The translations under genes and the position numbers were made by a program. The notes beneath the pieces are model-generated. The model saw nothing but the letters and a program-made list of their open reading frames with translations. It did no database searches and was not told where the DNA came from. Below, piece by piece: positions 1 to 8,260 of a DNA stretch of 64,000 nucleotides. Each line of letters begins with the position of its first letter. The first letter of the stretch is position 1. The DNA is from CAZCVI01 sp964502145 (lineage in GTDB: Bacteria; Acidobacteriota; Aminicenantia; UBA2199), in the NCBI GenBank assembly GCA_964502145.1, contig CAZCVI010000031.1:15770-79769 (forward strand), given 5' to 3'.

Positions 1-705
1 CAGGGTAGTGTCTGCTTGGAAGCAATAGGTCCACCATGCACCGGTGGGATCGGAGGTCTGGGATGCGGCGATAGAATAATAACTACCACTGGTAGTTCCA
101 TTCCAAGCAAAATCCAAAATGAACCAACGCTGATTGATCTGGTCGAACAACACGATAGGATCACCGTTGTTGTAGGAATCGCAAGGATTACCCACAGAAC
201 TGGGGAAAAAAGCATCAAAAGTAGTGGCGGAAATCAATGCACCGGTAGTTTTGTTATAGATGCCGATAGAGGTGTTTACAGTTTGGACATAATGGTTAAT
301 ACCCACATCACCATTGGTGTCCGGAGGCCAACCCGCGCCATTCGAGGACTGATTCATACCTGCAAAGGTAAGAATCGGGGTGGTTAATGTCAACATACGA
401 TCCACCAAGGTCTTGGGGTGTTTGTTTTCTACTGCAGTATCCTTATTCGTGGATTTTTTTACGATTTTCCGCGGATCTTTAAAGTTCAAGATGGGTTTCA
501 AGCGGCGGCTTGTGATTTTGTCGAATGAGACCTTCTTCAAATCCTTCCAATAGACAAGTGTACCATTGGCAATAGTTACTTCAGCGCCTTTTTTTACGAT
601 GGGCTTTTGCTCATTCTTGGATGCTGAAAACAATACCAAGCTGGGTAACAGAATGGTTACCAGCAATACGGTGAAAACCTTCCTAAAACAACTCTTTAAA
701 TTCAT
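1..705 (-). CDS. secreted/surface protein, 5' part only (runs off the window)
   Basis: A minus-strand reading frame is open from the ATG at 705 to the window edge (235 codons, no stop), so only the N-terminal part is present. The start is fixed by AGAAGGAGAT four bases upstream. Residues 1-30 form a signal peptide (basic start, then a long hydrophobic run ending LVLFSAS). A spacer of about 75 residues rich in Lys follows. Then comes a domain with TPILTFAGMNQSSNGAGWPP DTNGDVG, followed by NHYVQTVN, PIVLFDQINQRWFI and YYSIAASQTSDPTGAWW. The GWPPDTNGDVG...HYVQ signature is one I know from large secreted proteins of environmental bacteria that are usually annotated as hypothetical or BNR/propeller-like. 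Its biochemical role is unknown. The plus-strand frame at 16-387 is a shadow of this gene. Confidence 0.85.
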   Translation of the reverse strand, partial: MNLKSCFRKVFTVLLVTILLPSLVLFSASKNEQKPIVKKGAEVTIANGTLVYWKDLKKVSFDKITSRRLKPILNFKDPRKIVKKSTNKDTAVENKHPKTLVDRMLTLTTPILTFAGMNQSSNGAGWPPDTNGDVGINHYVQTVNTSIGIYNKTTGALISATTFDAFFPSSVGNPCDSYNNGDPIVLFDQINQRWFILDFAWNGTTSGSYYSIAASQTSDPTGAWWTYCFQADTTL

Positions 706-1312
706 AGAATCTCCTTCTAGTTAGTTTTTTTTTAATCGAGGGTGAAATCAACGAATACAGATAGATTTACATCTCCTCTTAGTGCGGTAGAACAACAGTT
801 AGTTTCATTCATTGGATTCATTTTAATAATCACTGTTTTTGTTTGTTCTTTGTTGAAGCGCGATAACGGATCGCATGAAGTAACATTATAAGCTTATATT
901 TATTTTTGTAAATCCACCATAGGTTGTATTTTTGGGTGGAAAATAAAAAACAAAAATCGTACACCTTAAGTTGTACATTTTGAGAATGGTTGTAGAATCA
1001 AACAGAAAAGGCCATATTAACCCCCGGGAATGCTAAGTTTATCAGTGCTCTCGTTTTTTTGATTCTTTTTCGCCCCTATTGCAAATAAAAAGTCAGTGGT
1101 ACGATAAGTGGGATGAGCTTTGGATTGAGTAGCGGGTTGAGATTGGGTGCAGTGGGCTGAGATTGGGTGCAAGATTTTGAACCCCGACAATGGCACTTTG
1201 CCGCAAAAAGGGCTTAGCGCATACAAATGATCAAAAAAACTGAGAAAACATTTCAAAATTTGCATGCACCGAGGGGTTGTTTCGAGCGGTTGTTTCCCTT
1301 GTAGTATTCCAA
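706..1312. other. AT-rich intergenic region between divergent genes
   Basis: No convincing gene. It holds the leader and promoter of the left-edge gene, an AT-rich stretch, and at 1134-1171 an imperfect direct repeat of GGGTTGAGATTGGGTGCA with a 20-bp period (second copy GGGCTGAGATTGGGTGCA). Minus-strand frames at 1017-1447 are short, lack a Shine-Dalgarno sequence and look like chance. Confidence 0.5.
885..912 (-). promoter_or_regulatory. sigma70-type promoter of the left-edge secreted protein
   Basis: On the minus strand TTTACA (912-907), a 16-bp spacer and a perfect TATAAT (890-885) lie about 180 bp before the ATG at 705. This implies a 5' leader of roughly 170 nt, which is AT-rich with no ORF that I can recognise. 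Seen in sequence; promoter activity is inferred. Confidence 0.45.
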
Positions 1313-1341
1313 TTGACTTATTTTTGAAATGGGTCTATAAT
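1313..1341 (+). promoter_or_regulatory. strong sigma70-type promoter of the lipoprotein gene
   Basis: TTGACT (1313-1318), 17-bp spacer, TATAAT (1336-1341). Transcription would begin at about 1348, at or next to the ATG at 1350. The gene could therefore start without a leader at 1350, or with a 35-nt leader at the better ATG at 1383. Confidence 0.6.
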
Positions 1342-1382
1342 GCCCATTTATGGCAAAAAAAAGCGGCAAAAAGGAAATTAAA

Positions 1383-3740
1383 ATGAAATTGATAGAAACA
1401 TTCAGTATTTTTTTGATTATTCTTGGATTAATCGGATGTTCCAGCAAAAAAGAGAATCAACAAGAAAAATTCAATCTGCCAGTGATAGCGGAAAAGATAC
1501 AATCTCCTGCCAATCCGAAAAACCCGAAACCTACGGCTGATTCAAAACGGGGAAATCAGGTTCCTGAAACTGAAGCGTTCACCCTCCCATTACCTAAATT
1601 AAAACTGACAGAAGAATGGCTCAAGCAACTGCAAAAATATAATCTACCCAATGCCAGTCGGGGTCAACTGATTTCTATTTTAGGAATACTTGAAGGGAAA
1701 ACATTCATCGCTGATTCTAATTATGTGGTTCATGAAATAGAGACGTCATTGTCAGCAGATTATAGCCAGTACCTGAACACATTCTCTGGAGCAGACAAAA
1801 AACAAATTGATGAATTTTTCGCAAAAAATCCCGAAACGGTTTCCATACCAACGGAGAATCCACAGACAATCCATGTTTTTTCCTCTTACACCGGACCTAT
1901 CAACGTATCTACTAAAAATTCTCCCAATATACGCAAAGAAGGATTCACTTTTTTAAACTCTTCCGATTGGAATTTTACCTCCCTATGGGAAAAAAACGAT
2001 CTATCATTAGACTCAAGCGGCAATACGCTGGCAACATATTCTATCCCTTGCATCTTAAGGCAATTTTCTTCTTTGGTTGATAAAAAAGAGCTTCCCAAGT
2101 TCTATTTGGCAGGAGTGGATGGGAGAAAATATTATGCGCCAGATGAAGAAATAAATGCAGCACTTTTAAGCAAGCAACTATTAAATTGCCGAGAACTACA
2201 GTTCAAGATGAAGATCAAAGCACCAGCGGATGATTTTACTTTGAATCTATTTATAGAAGATCGTGTGTGGAATCCTCCCGCATCTCTCATCATCGGGTTT
2301 GACCCTTTGGACGAAAATAACTTGGAATCCAAAGATATCAGAGAGCTTGAAGAACTGAATGAGAGATATTTAAAATATCTACCTTTTAATTCTTCTAAAA
2401 GAGGCCATAATCGTATCCTGGGTAAAATTTCCGCGATTCAACTGCTACTAGGAAAATACCCGGAAGCCCTGGCAATTATAAACCGATTAACCAAAGAAAT
2501 ACCGGGAAAAGATATCGAGGAAGAGACAGCGAATTTTGTATACCTCCAAAAAATAGTGGCGCTGGTAAAACTAAGGGCATTAAAAGCAGCTATCCTCGAA
2601 TTAAACAAGGCGGATGATAAAAAAATACCCCGCGATTATCAACATTACCTGATAAAAAACATGTTACTCCAGCTAGAAAAACAAGAATCCAGCGCTTTTG
2701 CCCTGGCAAATCCTCAAAATAGCCCGCTCAAAGAAAAACTGGAATTACTTAAAGAAATCAGTTGGAATGAATTTTTGTCGCAAGTTGTGATCACGCCATT
2801 GGTAACAGAGGACCTGCATAGAAAAATAAGAACCCCCTTAACAGCTCAAGAAATGTGGGATACAGCATATCGACTATACATCAGGAAACAATACCCTCAG
2901 GCGCAATCCATTCTCCATGCCATATTGGCATCAAAACCGGATGATATGGTGGTAATAGCGGACAGGGATGGAAAATTTAAAGCTGGTCTTGAGGCGTTGG
3001 ATATGTTGGTCAACATATATCGTAATGAAAATAATAATCCAGAAGCGCTGAAGTATGCGCAACGCATGATTGACAAATATTGTTATGATCAATTTTATAC
3101 TATCGCCGATGGAGTACCAATTTATAGCGGACCTGGAGGAGCAATAGGTCTTAATTATCAGATAGATATTTTGACAAATAATTCAGAAAGAGATGGTGGG
3201 GTTGATTATGCGACAGTATTTAAACTTGCCCATACTTTAATAAAAAAATTTGACGGGGTATTAATGCCCTGCTATGAATATTGCGCATCCTATGAAGATT
3301 TTGTGGGAGATTTTATAAAAAATTATCTGGAAAGGAAAAACGCCACCCTAACGGAATGGAAAAAAGAAATTAAAGAGATTGTATCTGAAACAAAGAATAA
3401 ACCGTTGCAAGCAAATTTATTGCTCTTTTTGGGTCAAAAATGCATGGCTTTGGGAGATACACCCTATGCTATCCAAATGTATAATGAGGTATTTGAAAAT
3501 TATAATGAAACCTATGTTATCCCTATGGACGGCTTCTGCTTTCTTCAAATATTTTTCATTGATGCCTTCGAGGAACTGGCAAAAATATACAAGGATAAAC
3601 CGGAAGTGGAACAACTCAGAATCAAACTGAAAACCAAATGCAAAGTCATACGCGCCATCATGCTTAAAGATGAAGCTTATGATAAGTCATGTACAGAAGG
3701 TAAGTATGTCCAGTACATAAAAAATTGCACAAAAAAATGA
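1383..3740 (+). CDS. lipoprotein of unknown function with TPR-like helical repeats
   Basis: From ATG 1383 the protein is 785 residues. It begins with a lipoprotein signal (MKLIETFSIFLIILGLIGC, lipobox LIGC, Cys19), so it is probably anchored to the inner or outer membrane facing the periplasm. I chose 1383 because AAGGA lies 7 bases upstream and this gives a normal-length signal. ATG 1350, also in frame and directly at the predicted transcription start, would add 11 Lys-rich residues. Residues about 60-330 form a region I do not recognise, and the rest is helical. Segments such as KYPEALAIINRLTKEIPG, QYPQAQSILHAILASKP and DTPYAIQMYNEVFENYN have the spacing of degenerate tetratricopeptide repeats. 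The gene ends before a strong terminator at 3960 and is probably monocistronic. Confidence 0.8.
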   Translation: MKLIETFSIFLIILGLIGCSSKKENQQEKFNLPVIAEKIQSPANPKNPKPTADSKRGNQVPETEAFTLPLPKLKLTEEWLKQLQKYNLPNASRGQLISILGILEGKTFIADSNYVVHEIETSLSADYSQYLNTFSGADKKQIDEFFAKNPETVSIPTENPQTIHVFSSYTGPINVSTKNSPNIRKEGFTFLNSSDWNFTSLWEKNDLSLDSSGNTLATYSIPCILRQFSSLVDKKELPKFYLAGVDGRKYYAPDEEINAALLSKQLLNCRELQFKMKIKAPADDFTLNLFIEDRVWNPPASLIIGFDPLDENNLESKDIRELEELNERYLKYLPFNSSKRGHNRILGKISAIQLLLGKYPEALAIINRLTKEIPGKDIEEETANFVYLQKIVALVKLRALKAAILELNKADDKKIPRDYQHYLIKNMLLQLEKQESSAFALANPQNSPLKEKLELLKEISWNEFLSQVVITPLVTEDLHRKIRTPLTAQEMWDTAYRLYIRKQYPQAQSILHAILASKPDDMVVIADRDGKFKAGLEALDMLVNIYRNENNNPEALKYAQRMIDKYCYDQFYTIADGVPIYSGPGGAIGLNYQIDILTNNSERDGGVDYATVFKLAHTLIKKFDGVLMPCYEYCASYEDFVGDFIKNYLERKNATLTEWKKEIKEIVSETKNKPLQANLLLFLGQKCMALGDTPYAIQMYNEVFENYNETYVIPMDGFCFLQIFFIDAFEELAKIYKDKPEVEQLRIKLKTKCKVIRAIMLKDEAYDKSCTEGKYVQYIKNCTKK

Positions 3741-3959
3741 ACGATTATTGGAACTTATTGATATACGCTGATTTATTAATGGTCAGTGCTAACTTAATGG
3801 TAAATTATTTTGCTTCCCCAATCATCAATGCGCCGGGACGCTACGTCTACGATAGCCCTAACCCAAACGCAGGCAAAAACCAAGAACTTATTGTCATTTG
3901 GACAAAAAAACCGTTTATTAAGATTTATCGGATTCTCACGGAAACCTCTTGGCAAAAAT

Positions 3960-3996
3960 CTGAATAGATACAAAAAAAGTATCTATTCAGTTTTTT
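3960..3996 (+). terminator. rho-independent terminator after the lipoprotein gene
   Basis: A perfect 12-bp stem (CTGAATAGATAC at 3960-3971 pairing with GTATCTATTCAG at 3979-3990), a seven-A loop, then six T. It sits about 220 bp after the lipoprotein stop. The stem is AT-rich but long. Confidence 0.7.
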
Positions 3997-4198
3997 GGCA
4001 CAGCCTCACTTCACGAAATCGCAATAAGTTCTTGATTTCTATCCGCTTTTTGGTTTAGACTATTGTAGACGCGACATCCCTGTCGCATTATTTTAATCGA
4101 TCGCCCATCAAGGCGGCAAGGATGCCGCGTCTACTTTAACCCAAAACCCAAGGCCAGGAAAATATCAATAACCTATTTCCAAAAAACTGAATAGATAC
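3979..4198. repeat. 220-bp element bounded by perfect 20-bp inverted repeats
   Basis: GTATCTATTCAGTTTTTTGG at 3979-3998 is repeated exactly, inverted, at 4179-4198. The left copy is also the right arm of the terminator, so the 4179-4198 copy can compete for the same pairing. The enclosed 180 bp has no ORF and contains the REP-like hairpin unit. The right end abuts the promoter of the DUF4143 ATPase gene. Confidence 0.6.
4065..4134. repeat. REP-like hairpin pair (GTAGACGCG...CGC units, head to head)
   Basis: Two units of the form GTAGACGCG-N-CATCC-(C/T)TG-N'-CGC face each other, one starting at 4065 (plus) and one at 4134 (minus). Each folds into a small 6-bp stem: GCGACA/TGTCGC in one and GCGGCA/TGCCGC in the other. 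The same unit makes up the palindrome at 27831-27880. The variable stem position stays paired in every copy. Confidence 0.6.
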
Positions 4199-4209
4199 TT
4201 GGCAGGGTA

Positions 4210-4265
4210 TTGACATCTTTATGCAATGGGTTTATACTCCAAAAAAGTGAGACTCTTTTGGAGTA
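4210..4265 (+). promoter_or_regulatory. promoter with overlapping inverted-repeat operator candidate
   Basis: Perfect TTGACA (4210-4215), 17-bp spacer, TATACT (4233-4238). An inverted repeat ACTCCAAAA (4236-4244) / TTTTGGAGT overlaps the end of the -10 and the start site, a normal position for a repressor operator or a 5' hairpin. The leader before ATG 4276 is about 30 nt. Confidence 0.6.
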
Positions 4266-4275
4266 GACTCCGAAA

Positions 4276-5436
4276 ATGGACGAATACGTAAGGGTATTAA
4301 ACATCAATTTGCCACCACGGCAGTCGGCCTTCTTATGGGGACCGCGAAAAATCGGGAAATCCTTCTTTCTAAAAAAAACATTCCCCCAAAGCATCATGTA
4401 TGATTTCCTCAAGACGGATTTATTTCTGGAACTTTCAAAGAATCCTTCATTATTACGCCAGCAGTTGTTAGCGCAAAAGAAAGAGGTGTTTGAGCATCCT
4501 GTTATCTTGGATGAAGTGCAGAAAATCCCGCAGGTTCTGGATGAAGTGCATTGGTTAATCGAAAATACAGAGATTCGCTTTATTTTATGCGGCTCCAGCG
4601 CGAGGAAATTAAAACGCGGGCAAGCGAATCTATTAGGCGGCAGAGCGTGGCGGTACGAAATGCTGCCGCTGACCTCGGTAGAAATAGGAGACATTGACTT
4701 ACTACGCATTTTAAACCGGGGTTTGATCCCGGATCACTATCAACAAGAAAACTATCACAAATCAATCAATGCCTATGTAAGAGATTACTTGAAAGAGGAA
4801 ATCTTCCATGAAGGTTTAACCCGTAATATCCCGGCCTTTTCGAGATTTTTTGAAGCGATGGGTTATTCCCACGGTCAATTGACGAATTATTCCAATATCG
4901 CACGCGACTGCGGGGTGGATTCAAAGACGGTGAAAGGATACTATCAAATATTGATTGATACGTTGCTGGGAACGTTCGTGGAACCTTTTAAAAAAAGGCA
5001 ACACCGGAAGGTAATCAACAAGATGGCGAAATTCTACCTATTCGATGTCGGTGTGGCCGGCATGATTACAAAACGGCGGCTCACTGAAGAAAAAGGAGAG
5101 TTTTTCGGCCAAGCATTGGAACATTTTATACTGATGGAAATACTGGCCCATCGTTCGTATAAAGAATTGGATTACGATATCCACTTCTGGCGCACCAAAA
5201 CGGGCCTGGAAGTCGATTTTATTTTAGGAAATGGTCAAGTCGCAGTGGAAGTGAAAGGCACGTCACGGGTCAATTCCCGGAACTTAAGACCACTCCATGC
5301 ATTTAATGAAGAGTTCACCCCACAACAAGCGTTTATGGTGTGCAATGAACGAAGAAGATGGCTCTCCCGTGGGGTTACGATTATTCCATGGCGAGAGTTC
5401 CTGAGTGATTTGTGGGCAGGAAAGGTGATTCGTTGA
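4276..5436 (+). CDS. AAA_14 / DUF4143 family ATPase
   Basis: 386 residues, typical full length for this family. The N-terminal P-loop ATPase has Walker A GPRKIGKS (residues 22-29), Walker B PVILDEVQKIPQ and the family motif FILCGSSARKLKRGQANLLGGRAWRY split over two short blocks around residues 110-135. The C-terminal half is DUF4143, ending with the nuclease-like segment FWRTKTGLEVDFIL / VAVEVKG, which resembles a PD-(D/E)XK core (D, E-x-K). Members are very common in anaerobes and their substrate is unknown. It reads straight into the next gene (26-nt gap), so the two are probably co-transcribed from the promoter at 4210. Confidence 0.9.
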   Translation: MDEYVRVLNINLPPRQSAFLWGPRKIGKSFFLKKTFPQSIMYDFLKTDLFLELSKNPSLLRQQLLAQKKEVFEHPVILDEVQKIPQVLDEVHWLIENTEIRFILCGSSARKLKRGQANLLGGRAWRYEMLPLTSVEIGDIDLLRILNRGLIPDHYQQENYHKSINAYVRDYLKEEIFHEGLTRNIPAFSRFFEAMGYSHGQLTNYSNIARDCGVDSKTVKGYYQILIDTLLGTFVEPFKKRQHRKVINKMAKFYLFDVGVAGMITKRRLTEEKGEFFGQALEHFILMEILAHRSYKELDYDIHFWRTKTGLEVDFILGNGQVAVEVKGTSRVNSRNLRPLHAFNEEFTPQQAFMVCNERRRWLSRGVTIIPWREFLSDLWAGKVIR

Positions 5437-5462
5437 GAAAGAAATAAAAATTGGAGGTGTTG

Positions 5463-6191
5463 ATGAAAAAATATTTTGGGTTAATGGTGTTAATGATGAT
5501 TGGTTCTTACCTGGCCATGAGTTTGACGGCGCAGATAAAACCATTGAAGGTGTACATGGTTCGCGGGGCGAAAGCAGGTAGTATTCTTGACGACGTGGAC
5601 TATCAAAACGTGTTCAAGGACAGAATCTTTGCGGGTCACGATGTAACAATTGACCTGACTTCGGGAAAAGCGACCTTTCTAAGCAATTTCTTTCAAGCCA
5701 ACGTGGTGTACCTGAGCCTTCATGCCAATCCGAAAAAGATCGTGGTGGGGAATGGCGACGAAGTGGACAATAATGATTTAATCCTGGCCTACAAAGCGAA
5801 TGGGTATAAAGGCCCTGCGCTGGTTATTGTCACGGGCTGTAGCACGACAAAAGACTTGGAAGACCCGATGAGTATCCCGAAAACAATGGGGTTTCGTTCT
5901 GATTCCAAGAAAAAGGCGTACATTGGGTTCAGCACCTTTAAAGTAGGTGTATTGGGTGACCGTTATTTCAGGGTTTTTCTGGCTACTTGGATGAAGAAAA
6001 GAGCGGATGGCACGTATCCAACACTGGAGGAAGCACGGGTAGAAGCAAAAGCATTCATCAAAAAAATGCTGGGCTTACAAGGTGACCAGACAGGTAAAAT
6101 CGCCCGTTTTGCTCCTTTGGATGCGAGTACTGCGGACCAATTTGTTATTGTGGGCGATGATTCGTTACGGGTGACAGATATTAATCCTTAG
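5463..6191 (+). CDS. small secreted protein with caspase-like (clan CD) His/Cys pair
   Basis: 242 residues from ATG 5463, which has GGAGGT five bases upstream; an in-frame ATG at 5451 lies before that Shine-Dalgarno. Residues 1-23 are a signal peptide. The mature part contains VVYLSLHAN (His87) after a beta-strand, then 39 residues later VIVTGCST (Cys126), also after a hydrophobic strand. Strand-His-Gly/Ala then strand-x-x-Cys is the active-site arrangement of clan CD cysteine peptidases (caspase, gingipain, CHAT). I see the motif; peptidase identity is inference, and no second conserved segment confirms it. Second gene of an operon with the DUF4143 ATPase. Confidence 0.7.
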   Translation: MKKYFGLMVLMMIGSYLAMSLTAQIKPLKVYMVRGAKAGSILDDVDYQNVFKDRIFAGHDVTIDLTSGKATFLSNFFQANVVYLSLHANPKKIVVGNGDEVDNNDLILAYKANGYKGPALVIVTGCSTTKDLEDPMSIPKTMGFRSDSKKKAYIGFSTFKVGVLGDRYFRVFLATWMKKRADGTYPTLEEARVEAKAFIKKMLGLQGDQTGKIARFAPLDASTADQFVIVGDDSLRVTDINP

Positions 6192-6395
6192 AATTTGTGC
6201 AGCACTGATCCCTAATCTGAGTCAAGCCAACGCAACCAATCAGTTGGCCATAAGCCAGTCTCACCCAAAAAAAGCACCACAACACATAATATTCCTTTGA
6301 TTGGTTTCACCAGTTACTCCTTTAAGCCAGTATTTATAATGGACCACTAAATTTTATCAGAACTTCTTTATATATGATACGGCTACCAGCGACAT

Positions 6396-6743
6396 TTAAC
6401 CCTGTGCGCCACATTCAATGGCGTCGATTTTAGCGGCCAGGATAAAATCATTCTCTGACAACCCTTTTATAGCATGAGTATACAAAGTGACCTTTACTTT
6501 ATTCCAACCATGCAGGTATATATTGGGGTGATGTCCCTCATCCTCGGCAATCTCACCAGCGGCATTGACAAAATCCAGGGCTGCTTTAAAATCCTTAAAG
6601 GTGAACTCACGCATCAGTTTGGTATCATCTTCAATCACAGTCCAAAACTTTACTTGGTCCAAGTACGGGGCGAACTCTTCCCTGACCAAAGGAACTATTC
6701 CGCCATCACACGGGGTACAACTTTTCTTTTTCAACTCTTCCAT
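6396..6743 (-). CDS. phhB: 4a-hydroxytetrahydrobiopterin dehydratase (pterin-4a-carbinolamine dehydratase)
   Basis: 115 residues, full family length. The diagnostic block EDEGHHPNIYLHGWNKVKVTL (split here as EDEGHHPNIYL and HGWNKVKVTL, residues about 67-87) carries the two active-site histidines, and the C-terminal half has the conserved LSENDFILAAKID helix. The enzyme dehydrates 4a-hydroxytetrahydrobiopterin to regenerate the cofactor after aromatic amino-acid hydroxylation. The start has AGAGGTG upstream. The N-terminus has CTPC, common in bacterial members. It follows the aminotransferase gene by 47 nt on the same strand. No aromatic amino-acid hydroxylase is in the window, so the pterin partner is elsewhere or the protein has another role. 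Confidence 0.93.
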   Translation of the reverse strand: MEELKKKSCTPCDGGIVPLVREEFAPYLDQVKFWTVIEDDTKLMREFTFKDFKAALDFVNAAGEIAEDEGHHPNIYLHGWNKVKVTLYTHAIKGLSENDFILAAKIDAIECGAQG

Positions 6744-6790
6744 TTTTTCACCTCTACAATGAATTCAATTATTCTTTTTCTATGCAAACT

Positions 6791-8056
6791 TTAGAGCGAA
6801 GCCAATTGTGCCGCGAATATATGCAGCGCTTCATCCAGTTGTTCTTTTTTTACGATCAAAGGAGGAATCCAGCGGATCACATTGCCAAAAGTCCCGCAGG
6901 TCAAGAGTAACAAGTGCTTGTTCTTGCATCCTGAAGTTATTTTAGTTGTTTCTTCAACTGCTGGTTCCCCATTTTTTCTTAATTCCGTGGCAATCATCAA
7001 ACCGCGCCCGCGTACGTCGGCAAGAATAGGAAACTTCACCTGAAGTATTTTTAATTGTTCCAGCAGATAAAGCCCCATCTGTTGGGAATTTTCCAGTAAT
7101 TTTTCCTCTTTAATGGTGCGAATAGTAGCCACAGCAGCAGCCAAAGCCACGGCATTACCACCGCCATAGGTTCCACCATGACTGCCTTTTATCCATTTGG
7201 ACATCAAGGCTTCAGTGGCAGCGACACAGGAAACAGGCATGCCAGAGGCGAGTCCTTTGGCCAATACAATAATATCACCGGTTACACCCGTAGCAGTAGT
7301 AGCGAGCCACTCCCCTGCCCTACCAAAACCAGACTGGATTTCATCTAAGATCAACAAGATGTTCTGTTGCTCACAAATCTCCCGCACCTGCTGCAAAAAC
7401 GATGATGGTGCGGGGACATAACCGCCTTCACCCAGAATGGGTTCAATAATCATTGCCGCTGTTTCTTGCGGTGCAGTGGTGCTCTGCAACATTCGTTTTA
7501 GCTCTTTAATACAAAAGCTTACGGTGGTTGCTTCATCCCAGCCATAATAAAAGGCATCGGGAAAGGGGGCGAAAAAAATCCCGGCAGGTAATGGTTGATA
7601 ATTGCTGCGATAAACGGTTTTACTGGCAGTAAGAGCCATGGTTAAGGCAGTACGGCCATGGAAGCCACCATGGAATGCAATAATATTTGTTTTGCCAGTG
7701 GCCGCTTTGGCCAGTTTAATCGCACCTTCCACGGCTTCGGCCCCACTATTGGAGAAGAAAAAGCGGTTAATACCCACGGGCATAATGGTGGCGAGTTCGC
7801 GGGCCAATTCTATGGCGGGTTGATTGAAAACACAATTCAATTGTCCAAAAATTAATTTACCCGCTTGCTCTTGAATAGCGCGAACGACTTTGGGATGACA
7901 GTGACCCGTACTGGTCACGCCAATACCGCAGGTAAAATCCATATATTGATTGCCATCCGTATCATACAAATAAATCCCTTCGCCACGGCACATCACCGTT
8001 TCGGACAAATGGGTCCACACCGAACTCAAATAATCGGTTCCATTATCTTGCATCAT
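6791..8056 (-). CDS. class III pyridoxal-phosphate aminotransferase (4-aminobutyrate/acetylornithine-like)
   Basis: 421 residues. Fold-type I class III features occur in order: YLYDTDGNQYMDFTCGIGV near the start, FFFSNSGAEAVEGAIKLAK (PLP phosphate contact) around residue 105, FHGGFHGRT, IIEPILGEGGY, ILDEIQSGFGRAGEW (the cofactor Asp) and IVLAKGLASGMP, where the Lys forms the Schiff base. The sequence resembles 4-aminobutyrate and related omega-amino-acid transaminases more than glutamate-1-semialdehyde mutase; the exact substrate cannot be told. GAGGAG six bases before the ATG fixes the start. First gene of a two-gene operon with the pterin dehydratase. Confidence 0.92.
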   Translation of the reverse strand: MMQDNGTDYLSSVWTHLSETVMCRGEGIYLYDTDGNQYMDFTCGIGVTSTGHCHPKVVRAIQEQAGKLIFGQLNCVFNQPAIELARELATIMPVGINRFFFSNSGAEAVEGAIKLAKAATGKTNIIAFHGGFHGRTALTMALTASKTVYRSNYQPLPAGIFFAPFPDAFYYGWDEATTVSFCIKELKRMLQSTTAPQETAAMIIEPILGEGGYVPAPSSFLQQVREICEQQNILLILDEIQSGFGRAGEWLATTATGVTGDIIVLAKGLASGMPVSCVAATEALMSKWIKGSHGGTYGGGNAVALAAAVATIRTIKEEKLLENSQQMGLYLLEQLKILQVKFPILADVRGRGLMIATELRKNGEPAVEETTKITSGCKNKHLLLLTCGTFGNVIRWIPPLIVKKEQLDEALHIFAAQLASL

Positions 8057-8225
8057 GTTTCACTCCTCGTAGAAGTAATGTGTAACAAATTTCATATCGG
8101 AAGTCAAGAGCTAACGCAATCTTAAAAAAAATCTTTTCCACCCCCAAGGACTCACCAAACCGTCCCCCATTCTGTACGACACAAAAGGTGACCTAGTAAA
8201 TGGGGACGCAGTCCCCCCCTCAGGC

Positions 8226-8254
8226 TTGACTTTGTGTTTGAAAGGTCTTAAAAT
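8226..8254 (+). promoter_or_regulatory. promoter giving a predicted leaderless transcript
   Basis: TTGACT (8226-8231), 17-bp spacer, TAAAAT (8249-8254), then six bases and the ATG at 8261. The predicted first transcribed base is the A of the start codon, which fits the absence of a well-placed Shine-Dalgarno sequence. Confidence 0.6.
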
Positions 8255-8260
8255 TTTCTT

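Larger units (their letters stand above)
3741..4209. other. intergenic region dominated by inverted repeats
   Basis: No gene is supported; the short plus frame at 3725-3967 runs into the terminator stem. The stretch is occupied by the terminator at 3960-3996, a 220-bp inverted-repeat element (3979-4198) and, nested in it, a REP-like hairpin pair (4065-4134). Confidence 0.6.

Noticed and set aside
1017..1447. Two minus-strand frames of 64-82 codons
   Set aside because: They overlap the promoter and start of the lipoprotein gene and lack initiation signals.
3725..3967. 80-codon plus-strand frame after the lipoprotein gene
   Set aside because: Overlaps the lipoprotein stop, has no Shine-Dalgarno or recognisable domain, and ends in the terminator stem.
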